This document shows, piece after piece, positions 51,337 to 59,256 of a stretch of DNA of 64,000 nt (the stretch's first letter is position 1; each line of letters starts with the position of its first letter). The stretch covers positions 2,728,001-2,792,000 of the forward strand of contig CAWFTN010000001.1 in NCBI GenBank assembly GCA_963818925.1, in the 5' to 3' direction. The notes beneath the pieces are model-generated. The model searched no databases. It was not told where the DNA came from and saw only the letters and a program-made list of their open reading frames with translations. Both the position numbers and the translations under genes were made by a program. This DNA comes from JAMXLG01 sp963818925. Its GTDB lineage: Bacteria > Vulcanimicrobiota > Vulcanimicrobiia > Vulcanimicrobiales > Vulcanimicrobiaceae.

Positions 51337-52831
51337 GCTCTCCTCAGAACGGTCGCGTAGCGCGGGCGTTGCAGCTTTAGGTGCCATCCTCCTGGCGCTC
51401 GCATTCCCACGCACCGGCATGGCTTGGTTCGCTCCGCTCGGAGCCGCCGCGCTGTTCTTGGCATGGGAAGGCGCTTCCTGGAAACGCTCGTTCGCCATCG
51501 GTTGGTTCGCCGGATGGATATTTTTCACCATCAGTTTCTGGTGGTGGACCACGACGATCCAAACGATAGTAGGCCCGCTCGCTTACGTTGCCGTTGTCCT
51601 CGCGGCGGCGATGGAGGCGCTCGCCTTTGGCGCAACCGGATTGTTGAGTTGGATTGCGCGCGCGCGTGCCGTGCCGGTCCTTGCGCCGCTTGCGACGGCG
51701 GCCGCGTTTGCAATCATGGAATGGGGACGCTCCATCGGACCGATCGGCGTTCCGTTCGCGCAACTCGGCTACACACAAGCCGATACGCCGCTACGCGTGT
51801 TGGCCGCATACATCGGAGCCAACGGCATAACATTTGTTCTTTGCGCGCTCGGAGCATATCTCGCATACGCAATTGCGCGACGCGCGTGGCGAGCATTCGC
51901 AATCGCGGTCGTAAGCGTTGCCGTTGTAACGATCGTCGCATGGATCGCCTGGCCCGCGCGCGCCGCAGCACCGCCGACAATCCCCGTCGCTGCAGTGCAA
52001 GGCAACATCACGCAATCGCTCAAGTGGCAACCGGGTGCATTGGAAGAGGCTGTCGGACGTTACGAAACGATGACGCAAGCAGCACTCGCTCAGGATCCGA
52101 AGTTGATCGTGTGGCCCGAAACCGTCATCGCAATACAAAATGGCGGATTGAACGAACATCCCGAATTGCTGAGCGCGTTCACCGATCTCGCGCGACAAGG
52201 CAACACGACGCTCGTAGCAGGCAGCCTTGACCTGCGCGACCGCTTGTTTTACAACAGCCTGTTTCTCTTTACGCCGCAAGGCTTGAGCGGCACATACGAT
52301 AAGCACCAGCTCGTTCCGTTCGCCGAGCACTTTCCCGGACAACGGTGGTTGTGGTGGTTGCCGTACATCAGCCAATTAAACGGAAACTTCGCCGAAGGCA
52401 GCGGCGCATCGGTGTTTCCGACGACCGCGGGTGTCACGATCGGTCCGCTCATCTGTTGGGAATCGGCGTTCGGCGATCTCGCATACGACGAAATTCGTGC
52501 GGGCGCGCAAGTACTCGTGGTGGCAACCGACGATGCATGGTTTGGAACGACAAACGGACCGTATCAACACGCGCAGATCGCACAGCTTCGCGCGGTCGAA
52601 ACCGGTGCATACGTCGTGCGCGCAGCCGCAACCGGAATCAGCGGCATCATCGCGCCGGACGGCACATGGCAAGCACGCGCGCCGCTCGAAGCACAACAGG
52701 TCGTGTTTGGAAAGGTGGGAAAACCTGCGGGCTCGTTCTTCTCGCGCGTCGGCCCGATGCGCGTCTGGATCGCGATGTTGCTTGCGTATTTGCTGCTGAT
52801 CTTCGTGCCGGGGAGGCGCCGTGCGACTTAA
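51335..52831 (+). CDS. lnt: Apolipoprotein N-acyltransferase
   Basis: 498 residues from ATG 51335. Six or more N-terminal membrane segments are followed by a nitrilase-like domain with catalytic E262 (VWPETV), K323 (YDKHQLVPF) and C374 (LICWES), and a final membrane segment. It adds the third acyl chain to lipoproteins in the inner membrane, as expected for a diderm. It overlaps the next gene by 11 bases. Confidence 0.95.
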   Translation: MLSSERSRSAGVAALGAILLALAFPRTGMAWFAPLGAAALFLAWEGASWKRSFAIGWFAGWIFFTISFWWWTTTIQTIVGPLAYVAVVLAAAMEALAFGATGLLSWIARARAVPVLAPLATAAAFAIMEWGRSIGPIGVPFAQLGYTQADTPLRVLAAYIGANGITFVLCALGAYLAYAIARRAWRAFAIAVVSVAVVTIVAWIAWPARAAAPPTIPVAAVQGNITQSLKWQPGALEEAVGRYETMTQAALAQDPKLIVWPETVIAIQNGGLNEHPELLSAFTDLARQGNTTLVAGSLDLRDRLFYNSLFLFTPQGLSGTYDKHQLVPFAEHFPGQRWLWWLPYISQLNGNFAEGSGASVFPTTAGVTIGPLICWESAFGDLAYDEIRAGAQVLVVATDDAWFGTTNGPYQHAQIAQLRAVETGAYVVRAAATGISGIIAPDGTWQARAPLEAQQVVFGKVGKPAGSFFSRVGPMRVWIAMLLAYLLLIFVPGRRRAT

Positions 52832-53378
52832 ATTCGGGTGGAAGACGGTCGGATGGATCGCCGGTGCGGCCGTCCTCATCTGGGTCATCGTCGAAGTGAT
52901 TCTCGCCGGCCACGGCACGCCGCCGCTTCCCACGAATCAAAACGGCATCACCCTGCACGGCGGTCACGTGCAAGGCAATCGCATCTCGACGAAATCGTGG
53001 AGTTTCGATTATAAGAGCGCGCAACTCTCACCCGACGGGACGACGGGCACCGTCGACGGCGTGCGCAACGGCATCGTGCTGCGCAAAGGTAAGCCGTATT
53101 TGCGCGTCGCGGCCGAGCACATCACCGTCGACACGCAATCGCTGAATTTCACCGCAGTCGGTAAAGTGCACGTCGTGAAGATCAACGATCCGGAGAATCG
53201 TTCGTTCGATACGGATCTCGTGATTTGGACCAACGGCACGAAATTGTTGCGCATGGATCATCCGAGCTACATCCACTCCGGCGACCAGACGCTGAAGCTC
53301 CAGAACGTCACCATCAACTTCGCGACGGATCAAATCCACCTCGGAGGCATCGAAGGCGGGGTCCAAATAGAAAAATAG
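52821..53378 (+). CDS. LptC-like LPS export protein
   Basis: 185 residues from GTG 52821, overlapping lnt. One N-terminal membrane anchor (WIAGAAVLIWVIVEVILA), then a beta-jellyroll of OstA/LptC type (ITLHGGHVQGNRISTKSWSF, YLRVAAEHITVDTQSLNFTAVGKV, LKLQNVTINFATDQIHLGGIEGGV). It would hand LPS from LptF/G towards LptA or LptD. Coupling with lnt links lipoprotein and LPS maturation. Confidence 0.8.
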   Translation: MRLKFGWKTVGWIAGAAVLIWVIVEVILAGHGTPPLPTNQNGITLHGGHVQGNRISTKSWSFDYKSAQLSPDGTTGTVDGVRNGIVLRKGKPYLRVAAEHITVDTQSLNFTAVGKVHVVKINDPENRSFDTDLVIWTNGTKLLRMDHPSYIHSGDQTLKLQNVTINFATDQIHLGGIEGGVQIEK

Positions 53379-53397
53379 CCCCTGCCCCGGCTAGGAG

Positions 53398-53940
53398 ATG
53401 AAGCGCTCGGCTGCTACAGCCGATACAGATGTCATGCACCCGTTCCGCCCGCTTCTTATAAGCGTGCTGCTCGTGCTTGCCCCGGCGGGATGCCACAAAG
53501 GGGAAGCGGCCGCAGCAAGCCCGTCGCTACCGCCGTTAATGATCGACGATCGCGGCATCGTCATGCCGTTGGAAGACGCGGTCACGAAGATCGCCTATCG
53601 GCCATGGATTCCGGTGGGCGCTCAAGTGTTGAAGTATGCGGTGATTCCGCCATTAGGGAATCAGGACACGCCGGCCAGTCGCGGAGTGGCAACAGAATAC
53701 GAGGACAACCACATTGCGTGGCTGCTCTCACAATGGCCGAAGCAGAACTTCACGTTGTTGTTTTTACGCGGTCAGGATATCACGTACGCGCCCTGCACGG
53801 TTGCGCATTACAAGCCCGACGGCGTCGCATGGACAACGCGCGGCAAACTCGCAATGACGCTGCAACCAGATGGAAGCGTGTCTGCCAAGGCGGTCGAAGC
53901 AGAAGCGCGGCGGCTCATTGCCGCCGGCGCCTGCATGTAA
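53398..53940 (+). CDS. Lipoprotein of unknown function
   Basis: 180 residues from ATG 53398, whose AGGAG lies very close; ATG 53434 would start just before the signal peptide (LLISVLLVLAPAGC). Lipobox Cys lies at about residue 32 of the longer form. A mixed domain follows (IAYRPWIPVGAQVLKYAVIPP, HIAWLLSQWPKQNFTLLFLRGQD). A Cys pair late in the protein may form a disulfide. No family recognised. Confidence 0.7.
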   Translation: MKRSAATADTDVMHPFRPLLISVLLVLAPAGCHKGEAAAASPSLPPLMIDDRGIVMPLEDAVTKIAYRPWIPVGAQVLKYAVIPPLGNQDTPASRGVATEYEDNHIAWLLSQWPKQNFTLLFLRGQDITYAPCTVAHYKPDGVAWTTRGKLAMTLQPDGSVSAKAVEAEARRLIAAGACM

Positions 53941-53946
53941 TTCCGC

Positions 53947-54279
53947 TTATTCTTCGGTTTCCGGCTCGGTGCCGGGCTCTTCAAGTTTCTTCTTGGCTTC
54001 GGCGATCAGCTTTTTGACCTTTTGACCGCCCTTGTGGCCGATTTCTTCGTAAAAGTCGGGTCCGTACTTGTCCTTAACGACTTTCCCGCCTTTTTGACCG
54101 ATCGACTCGTAAAATTCAACGCCATGGCGATCTCTCGTCGCCTTGCCGCCTTTTCGGCCGATCTCTTCGTAGAACGTTGACCCGTAGCGATCGCGTACGG
54201 TATCTCCGCCCTTCTTGCCGGCTTCACGAACGGACATTTCCTTACGATCGTCCGCGTCGCCGCCTTTTTTCTCAGCCAT
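53947..54279 (-). CDS. KGG-repeat stress protein, long form
   Basis: 110 residues. Four KGG/GG-type repeats of the form YxxEFYExIGxKGG (EAGKKGGDTVRDRYG, EEIGRKGGKATRDRHG, ESIGQKGGKVVKDKYG, EEIGHKGGQ) and an acidic tail. These small general-stress proteins are common in desiccation- or starvation-responsive bacteria; function uncertain. Next to a shorter copy. Confidence 0.88.
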   Translation of the reverse strand: MAEKKGGDADDRKEMSVREAGKKGGDTVRDRYGSTFYEEIGRKGGKATRDRHGVEFYESIGQKGGKVVKDKYGPDFYEEIGHKGGQKVKKLIAEAKKKLEEPGTEPETEE

Positions 54280-54314
54280 AACTCCCGATCGTGGTTACCC
54301 GAGATGAATGCGCG

Positions 54315-54533
54315 TTAAGACGAAGAACCAGACTTGCGCTTCGGTTTTTGACCGCCTTTTTGGCCGATGACTTCGTAGAATGACGGACCATACTTTGTCT
54401 TGGTAGCCTCGCCACCTTTGCGTCCGATCTCTTCGTAGAATTCAGTGCCATACTTAGCTTTTACTCGTTCGCCGCCGCGGCGACCGGCTTCGCGAACGCT
54501 CATACCGCCCTGCGGGTCTTCTTGCATCGCCAT
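54315..54533 (-). CDS. KGG-repeat stress protein, short form
   Basis: 72 residues. Two to three repeats (EAGRRGGERVKAKYG, EEIGRKGGEATKTKYG, EVIGQKGGQ) and a basic Ser-rich end. GAGGTGG upstream is a ribosome-binding site. Tandem duplicate of the next gene on the same strand, 35 bases away. Confidence 0.85.
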   Translation of the reverse strand: MAMQEDPQGGMSVREAGRRGGERVKAKYGTEFYEEIGRKGGEATKTKYGPSFYEVIGQKGGQKPKRKSGSSS

Positions 54534-54615
54534 TATCTGTTATCCACCTCGAAAGAAGTATGCGAAGGTACTTATTGCCCGCCCAACCGCTCGGTAAACC
54601 AAGGAATTCACTAGC

Positions 54616-56001
54616 GTGATTACGACGGTTTTAGAGGGCGCCACAATCGTTGATGGATTGGGACGACCTCGATTTTCGACGGACATCGCACTCTCCGAAG
54701 TGCGCATTGCGCTCATCGGTGATTGCTCGGACCGTGAAGCCCGGCGGCGCGTTGATTGCCGAGGAAAAATTGTGGCGCCGGGCTTCATAGATGCTTGTTC
54801 CCACACCGGTGGGAAGTGGCTCACTGCTTTTCGAGCAAATTCGAAGAGCAGCCAAGGAATCACAGAGGAGATAACTGGCCTTTCCACCGCTCGCTTCTTA
54901 GATCATTGGGAAGAAAGCATCAGAGCCGCAGAGCTATTTGCCCTAGCGAGATCGACGGACCACGGGACGAATGGTACCTTTCTCGCTGAAAATGACGTTG
55001 AACACGCGGTCGAAGCGGGTGCATCGGGCGCCGCGATCGATCTCTCGACGACCTCGCTTGATGACGCGATTAGCGTTGCGCGCGCAGCTGCGAGCAGCGG
55101 AGCTCCGCGCGTTTCCGTACGACTGCGCGACAGTGGCAACGAAGTCATCGACGCCCTCGACGACGCCGTTGCGCTCGCCGAGCGCGCGAGCGTGCACGTG
55201 CACATCACCAACCATCATGTCGCGTACTCGCATGATAGCGGACGTATGGAGCGGACGCTCGAACGAATCGATCGCGCGCGCACGCGCGGCGCATCGATCA
55301 CGTGCGATGTTGCACCGTACACCGCAACGTGGATCGAACTCGCGTCGTTGCTTCCTTCGGGTGTTACGCCGCAAGCGCTGCACGACGACGCGCTAGCAGC
55401 GGCCGTTGCAATGGAGATGCAGGCACGGTTAGGCGACATATGGCACGACGTCATGCTGGCCGAAGTCGGCAGCGAAGAACGCGTGGCGTGGTGCGGCATG
55501 CGCTTCGACGACATTGCAAAGCAGACGTGGCGCATGCCGGCACGCGCCGTCGTCGACACGATCGCGGAGGAAGGCAACGCGGCGCGCGCATTTCATTTCT
55601 GCTTGAACGAGGAGGACATTGCCCTTGCGCTTTCTGCGGGCTTCTGCGCCGTCGGCACGGCGGCGCCAAGTTACAGTGGAGACGAGCAGGTCTTCGGCTT
55701 GATTCATCCGCGCGCGTACGGCACGTTTCCACGCATCTTCGGCCGCTTCGTGCGACAACGCCGCACGCTGCTTTTGGAAGATGCCGTTCGCCGCATGACC
55801 TCGCTACCGGCCCAGATCTTCGGATTACGAGACTGCGGCGAAATTCATGAAGACGCAATTGCCGATCTCGTCGTGTTCGACGAGGAGCAATTCGTAGACA
55901 CGGCAACGTATCTGGAGCCTACGTCATTACCAAAAGGATTGCTTTATGTTTTTCGCAGCGGCATTGACGCTTTCGCTACACGTTACGAGAGCAACGCTTG
56001 A
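54616..56001 (+). CDS. Amidohydrolase/D-aminoacylase-like protein, degenerate site
   Basis: 461 residues with the amidohydrolase layout: N-terminal urease-like domain (TTVLEGATIVDGLGRP), RGKIVAPGFID, a TIM-barrel and the C-terminal metal-domain signature (HPRAYGTFPRIFGRFVRQ, EIHEDAIADLVVFDEEQF). The first metal motif, normally H-x-H, reads C-S-H in FIDACSHTGG. The catalytic Asp, normally in GSDG, is Ala in AVGTAAPSYSG. These changes suggest it does not hydrolyse N-acyl-D-amino acids and may be a pseudoenzyme. The gene itself is unbroken. Confidence 0.8.
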   Translation: MITTVLEGATIVDGLGRPRFSTDIALSEVRIALIGDCSDREARRRVDCRGKIVAPGFIDACSHTGGKWLTAFRANSKSSQGITEEITGLSTARFLDHWEESIRAAELFALARSTDHGTNGTFLAENDVEHAVEAGASGAAIDLSTTSLDDAISVARAAASSGAPRVSVRLRDSGNEVIDALDDAVALAERASVHVHITNHHVAYSHDSGRMERTLERIDRARTRGASITCDVAPYTATWIELASLLPSGVTPQALHDDALAAAVAMEMQARLGDIWHDVMLAEVGSEERVAWCGMRFDDIAKQTWRMPARAVVDTIAEEGNAARAFHFCLNEEDIALALSAGFCAVGTAAPSYSGDEQVFGLIHPRAYGTFPRIFGRFVRQRRTLLLEDAVRRMTSLPAQIFGLRDCGEIHEDAIADLVVFDEEQFVDTATYLEPTSLPKGLLYVFRSGIDAFATRYESNA

Positions 56002-56614
56002 TATTCTCGACGCGGTCAACATCGAAGTTGTCGCGCATAACCCAGGCAAAGCGCCGCTGACGGCCACGTTCCGGTCGCCGGCGGAATACGAAATCGATCT
56101 CATGCGCGGTCCCGATGTCGTGTGGACAACGTTGCATCCAGAGGCGCCCGGTACGCATATTCCGCCGCACGAACGGTCGTTTCACCCTGGTCCGAACGTC
56201 ATGACGGTGCTCGTATGGAATGGGCTTGCGACCAACGGTACGGCTCTGACACCTGGTAAGTACACGCTTCGCGCGCGCATTCTGGCAAACGGATCGGAAC
56301 CCGAAACAACGGTCCCCATTGAGTTTATCAATACCGTTCCCGTTTCAGTTGTCGGGAGATTGCGAGCGGGCGAGGAAATTACCGTCTCAGGAACGCTCGA
56401 TGACGGCAAAAGCCGGCTGACGGATCCGACCGGCACTTTGCAGTTAATGCGGAAGCTGACGGCCGCGTCGCCACAAACGACAATTGCCGTTCGCGGATAC
56501 CTCACGGCGGCGCCCGACCAGACGCCGGCGTTCTTCGTGGAACGCTGGGCGCCGCTTCCCGAAAAACATTCCGCCCCGGTGTCGATTCCCTCACCGGCCG
56601 TTCGACGTCGCTAA
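55946..56614 (+). CDS. BsuPI-like secreted protein
   Basis: 222 residues; it starts 56 bases before the end of the preceding gene. A short signal-like start (FFAAALTLSLHVTRA) leads to a BsuPI-type beta-sandwich (DAVNIEVVAHNPGKAPLTATFRS, YEIDLMRGPDVVW). A second strand-rich part follows (VVGRLRAGEEITVSGTLDDG). Such domains inhibit proteases or bind proteins. The overlap suggests translation coupling. Confidence 0.7.
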   Translation: MFFAAALTLSLHVTRATLDILDAVNIEVVAHNPGKAPLTATFRSPAEYEIDLMRGPDVVWTTLHPEAPGTHIPPHERSFHPGPNVMTVLVWNGLATNGTALTPGKYTLRARILANGSEPETTVPIEFINTVPVSVVGRLRAGEEITVSGTLDDGKSRLTDPTGTLQLMRKLTAASPQTTIAVRGYLTAAPDQTPAFFVERWAPLPEKHSAPVSIPSPAVRRR

Positions 56615-56642
56615 TACAACAGCGATTTATAGGAGACGATCA

Positions 56643-57050
56643 ATGCGGTTTATGGTCATGGTCCGCGCGACCGCGGAGAGTGAATCAGGCGTCCTGCCCA
56701 CTTCCGAAGAGTTTGCCTGCATGGGTGCGTTCAACGAACAGCTCATCAAGGCCGGAATCATGCTCGCCGGTGACGGCCTAAAGCCAAGTTCGAAAGGCGC
56801 GCGCATCCGGTTCGACGAGGGTCGGACGACGGTCACCGACGGCCCGTTTGCGGAAACGAAGGAACTTATCGCCGGCTACTGGCTCGTAGAAGTGAAATCG
56901 AAGGAAGAGGCCGTCGAGTGGTTCACTCGCGCGCCGATGCAGCCGGGCTGGACACTTGAACTTCGTCCACTGTATGAAGCCGAGGATTTCGGTGACGCCT
57001 TGCCGCCGGAAGTTCGCGCGCAAGAAGAGCAACGGCGGAGCCGCACGTGA
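56643..57050 (+). CDS. DGPF/YCII-domain protein 1
   Basis: 135 residues from ATG 56643 with a GGAG ribosome-binding site. The family signature TDGPFAETKELIAGYW lies in the middle, with MRFMVMVRAT at the start. DGPF proteins accompany ECF42 sigma factors and may bind signals or act as sensors. It overlaps the second DGPF gene by ATGA. Confidence 0.88.
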   Translation: MRFMVMVRATAESESGVLPTSEEFACMGAFNEQLIKAGIMLAGDGLKPSSKGARIRFDEGRTTVTDGPFAETKELIAGYWLVEVKSKEEAVEWFTRAPMQPGWTLELRPLYEAEDFGDALPPEVRAQEEQRRSRT

Positions 57051-57397
57051 AAGTCGTCTCAATCTTCCGGCTCGATCCGAGCCGCATGCAACAGCCGCCG
57101 TCGCCCGGCACCTACGAAAAAATGGGGGCCCTCATAACCGAGATGCAATCGTCGGGCGTGCTCGTCGACACAGGCGGCGTGATACCCAACGGCATGCTTA
57201 CACGCGTGCGCCACAGTGGAAACGGATCGTACAGTGTAACCGACGGTCCGTTCGCGGAAACGAAAGAGGTCGTTGGCGGCTTCGCCGTGTTCGACGTCGA
57301 TTCGCGCGAACAAGCGCTCGAGTGCACGCGACGGTTTCTCGACATTGCCGGCCCCGGTGAGTGCGAACTGATCGAGGTAACCGGGCCGCCGCAGTGA
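57047..57397 (+). CDS. DGPF/YCII-domain protein 2
   Basis: 116 residues. TDGPFAETKEVVGGFAVF and the C-terminal ALECTRRFLDIAG mark the same family. Five bases before the sigma factor gene, so the three form one operon. Confidence 0.88.
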   Translation: MKVVSIFRLDPSRMQQPPSPGTYEKMGALITEMQSSGVLVDTGGVIPNGMLTRVRHSGNGSYSVTDGPFAETKEVVGGFAVFDVDSREQALECTRRFLDIAGPGECELIEVTGPPQ

Positions 57398-57401
57398 TGC
57401 A

Positions 57402-58655
57402 ATGACGACAGAGATCGACCGGCGGCTTGAGGCCATTTGGCGCATCGAGTCGCCGCGCCTGATCGCGGCGCTTACGCGTGTCGTGCGCGACGTCGGCGTC
57501 GCGGAAGAACTCGCGCAAGACGCGTTCGTCGCAGCGCTCAGCCAGTGGCCGGCGTCCGGCATACCGGAGAATCCCGGTGCATGGTTGACGACGACGGCGA
57601 AGCGCCGCGCCATCGACCGGTTTCGCCGCGACGAGGTTATGGTTCGCAAAACCGATCAGCTCGCGCGCGAAACGCCGCTCTCAACCTCCATCGAAGGCGA
57701 ACTCGAGAATCTCGATCAGGACGTCGGTGACGATATGCTTCGCTTGATGTTCATCGCATGCCATCCCGTGCTCTCGCGTGATGCGCGCGTCGCGTTGACG
57801 CTGCGTTTACTCGGCGGATTGACGACGATCGAAATCGCGCGCGCATTTTTGACGCCGGAACCGACCATCGCGCAGCGCATCGTGCGCGCGAAGCGTACAT
57901 TGAGTGAAGCGCACATCCCGTTCGAACTGCCGCCCGCGAACGAGCGCGCCACGCGCCTGTCGTCGGTGCTCGAAGTCATCTATCTCATTTTCAACGAAGG
58001 CTATTCGGCAACGTCGGGAGATGACGTCGTTCGCCCGGAATTGTGCCAGGACGCGTTGCGACTGGCACGCGTGCTCGCCCACTACATGCCCGAAGAAGGC
58101 GAAGTTCACGGATTGGTCGCGCTGATGGAGTTGCAGTGTTCGCGCTTTGCTGCACGAGCCGGCGCCGATGGAGCGCCGGTGCTGCTCGCAGATCAAGATC
58201 GCCGCCGGTGGGATCGCATGTTGATTTCCCGCGGTTTGCGCGCCTTTGGACGCGCGCAAACGTACGGTGCATATGGTGCGTACACGCTCCAAGCCGGAAT
58301 CGCGGCCTGTCATGCTCGGGCTGCCACGTTCCACGACACCGACTGGAAACGAATTGCAGCGCTCTACGACGCGCTCGCCGAACAACTACCGACGCCGGTC
58401 GTGCGGCTCAATCGAGCGGTTGCAATCGGCATGGCGTTCGGTCCGGAAGCAGCCGTGCCGCTCGTCGATGAGTTATCGGACGAACCGGCGCTGCGTAACT
58501 ATTATCTCCTACCGGCCGTGCGCGCGGATCTTTTCGAACGAATGTCGCGCTTTACCGATGCGATAATGGAATTCGAACGCGCAGCAGCACTTGCCGTTAA
58601 CGAACGCGATCAAAAATTTTTACAACAACGCGCTGCAGCGTGCCGGAATCGATAA
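57402..58655 (+). CDS. ECF42-type RNA polymerase sigma factor
   Basis: 417 residues. Region 2 (AEELAQDAFVAALSQWP, TTAKRRAIDRFRRD) and region 4 (RLLGGLTTIEIARAFLTPEPTIAQRIVRAKRTL) are followed by the long C-terminal helical-repeat extension of the ECF42 group (VLEVIYLIFNEGYSA, RPELCQDALRLARVLAHYMP, AVAIGMAFGPEAAV). This group works without a classic anti-sigma factor and is linked to DGPF proteins, two of which precede it. The 3' end overlaps the frame of the next gene's upstream extension. Confidence 0.92.
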   Translation: MTTEIDRRLEAIWRIESPRLIAALTRVVRDVGVAEELAQDAFVAALSQWPASGIPENPGAWLTTTAKRRAIDRFRRDEVMVRKTDQLARETPLSTSIEGELENLDQDVGDDMLRLMFIACHPVLSRDARVALTLRLLGGLTTIEIARAFLTPEPTIAQRIVRAKRTLSEAHIPFELPPANERATRLSSVLEVIYLIFNEGYSATSGDDVVRPELCQDALRLARVLAHYMPEEGEVHGLVALMELQCSRFAARAGADGAPVLLADQDRRRWDRMLISRGLRAFGRAQTYGAYGAYTLQAGIAACHARAATFHDTDWKRIAALYDALAEQLPTPVVRLNRAVAIGMAFGPEAAVPLVDELSDEPALRNYYLLPAVRADLFERMSRFTDAIMEFERAAALAVNERDQKFLQQRAAACRNR

Positions 58656-58677
58656 GCCATTTGGGAATAATCAAGCC

Positions 58678-59244
58678 ATGGCTATGTTGCGCGGCGTCGC
58701 GTTCGCCGGCGCCCTTCTCACTCTCGTCGTTTCCACGACGCCACCATCCTTTGCCGTCACGCAGCACACAAGCGGACTCACCGGAGCGTTCTATGCTGCC
58801 GGCGGCGGTGCGGGAAGTTTCTCTACGATTCGCGCGTTGAATGAAATGTTCGGAGCGCCGGTCGTTCAAGGTGAGATGCAGCGATTGCAAGATCAATTCG
58901 GCGATACGAGCGGGTTCATCGGCATGTTCGATTTTGCGATGGACGACGCGTGGCAGAAAGCCGGAAAGGCAGATGTCGCGGTATCGAAGTCGTCCGATCT
59001 CGCGGGACCGCAACTTGCAAGCGCGATCGTGTCCGCAGGGACACAGCGTCGCACATTTACCGTGCAGCGTCTCTTCTCGTCGCTGTTTCCGCCGCAGGTG
59101 GCCGCCGACGTGCTGCTCGATCTCGACGTCAAATACGGCGCCGATGCGGGCAAGAATTTCAAGGCGATGGCAAATTCGTTCTTCACGGACACCGGAGAGT
59201 CGCTTGGTGTCGCGGCATTGAAGGGAGCGCACGGAGCGCAATAA
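58678..59244 (+). CDS. Secreted protein of unknown function
   Basis: 188 residues from ATG 58678, just before the signal peptide (LRGVAFAGALLTLVVSTTPPSFA); earlier starts fall inside the sigma factor gene. A helical domain follows (GSFSTIRALNEMFGAPVVQGEMQRLQ, FIGMFDFAMDDAWQKAG, ADVLLDLDVKYGADAGKNFKAM). No family recognised. It may be periplasmic. Possibly controlled by the sigma factor upstream. Confidence 0.75.
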   Translation: MAMLRGVAFAGALLTLVVSTTPPSFAVTQHTSGLTGAFYAAGGGAGSFSTIRALNEMFGAPVVQGEMQRLQDQFGDTSGFIGMFDFAMDDAWQKAGKADVAVSKSSDLAGPQLASAIVSAGTQRRTFTVQRLFSSLFPPQVAADVLLDLDVKYGADAGKNFKAMANSFFTDTGESLGVAALKGAHGAQ

Positions 59245-59256
59245 AAGCCGCTTCGG

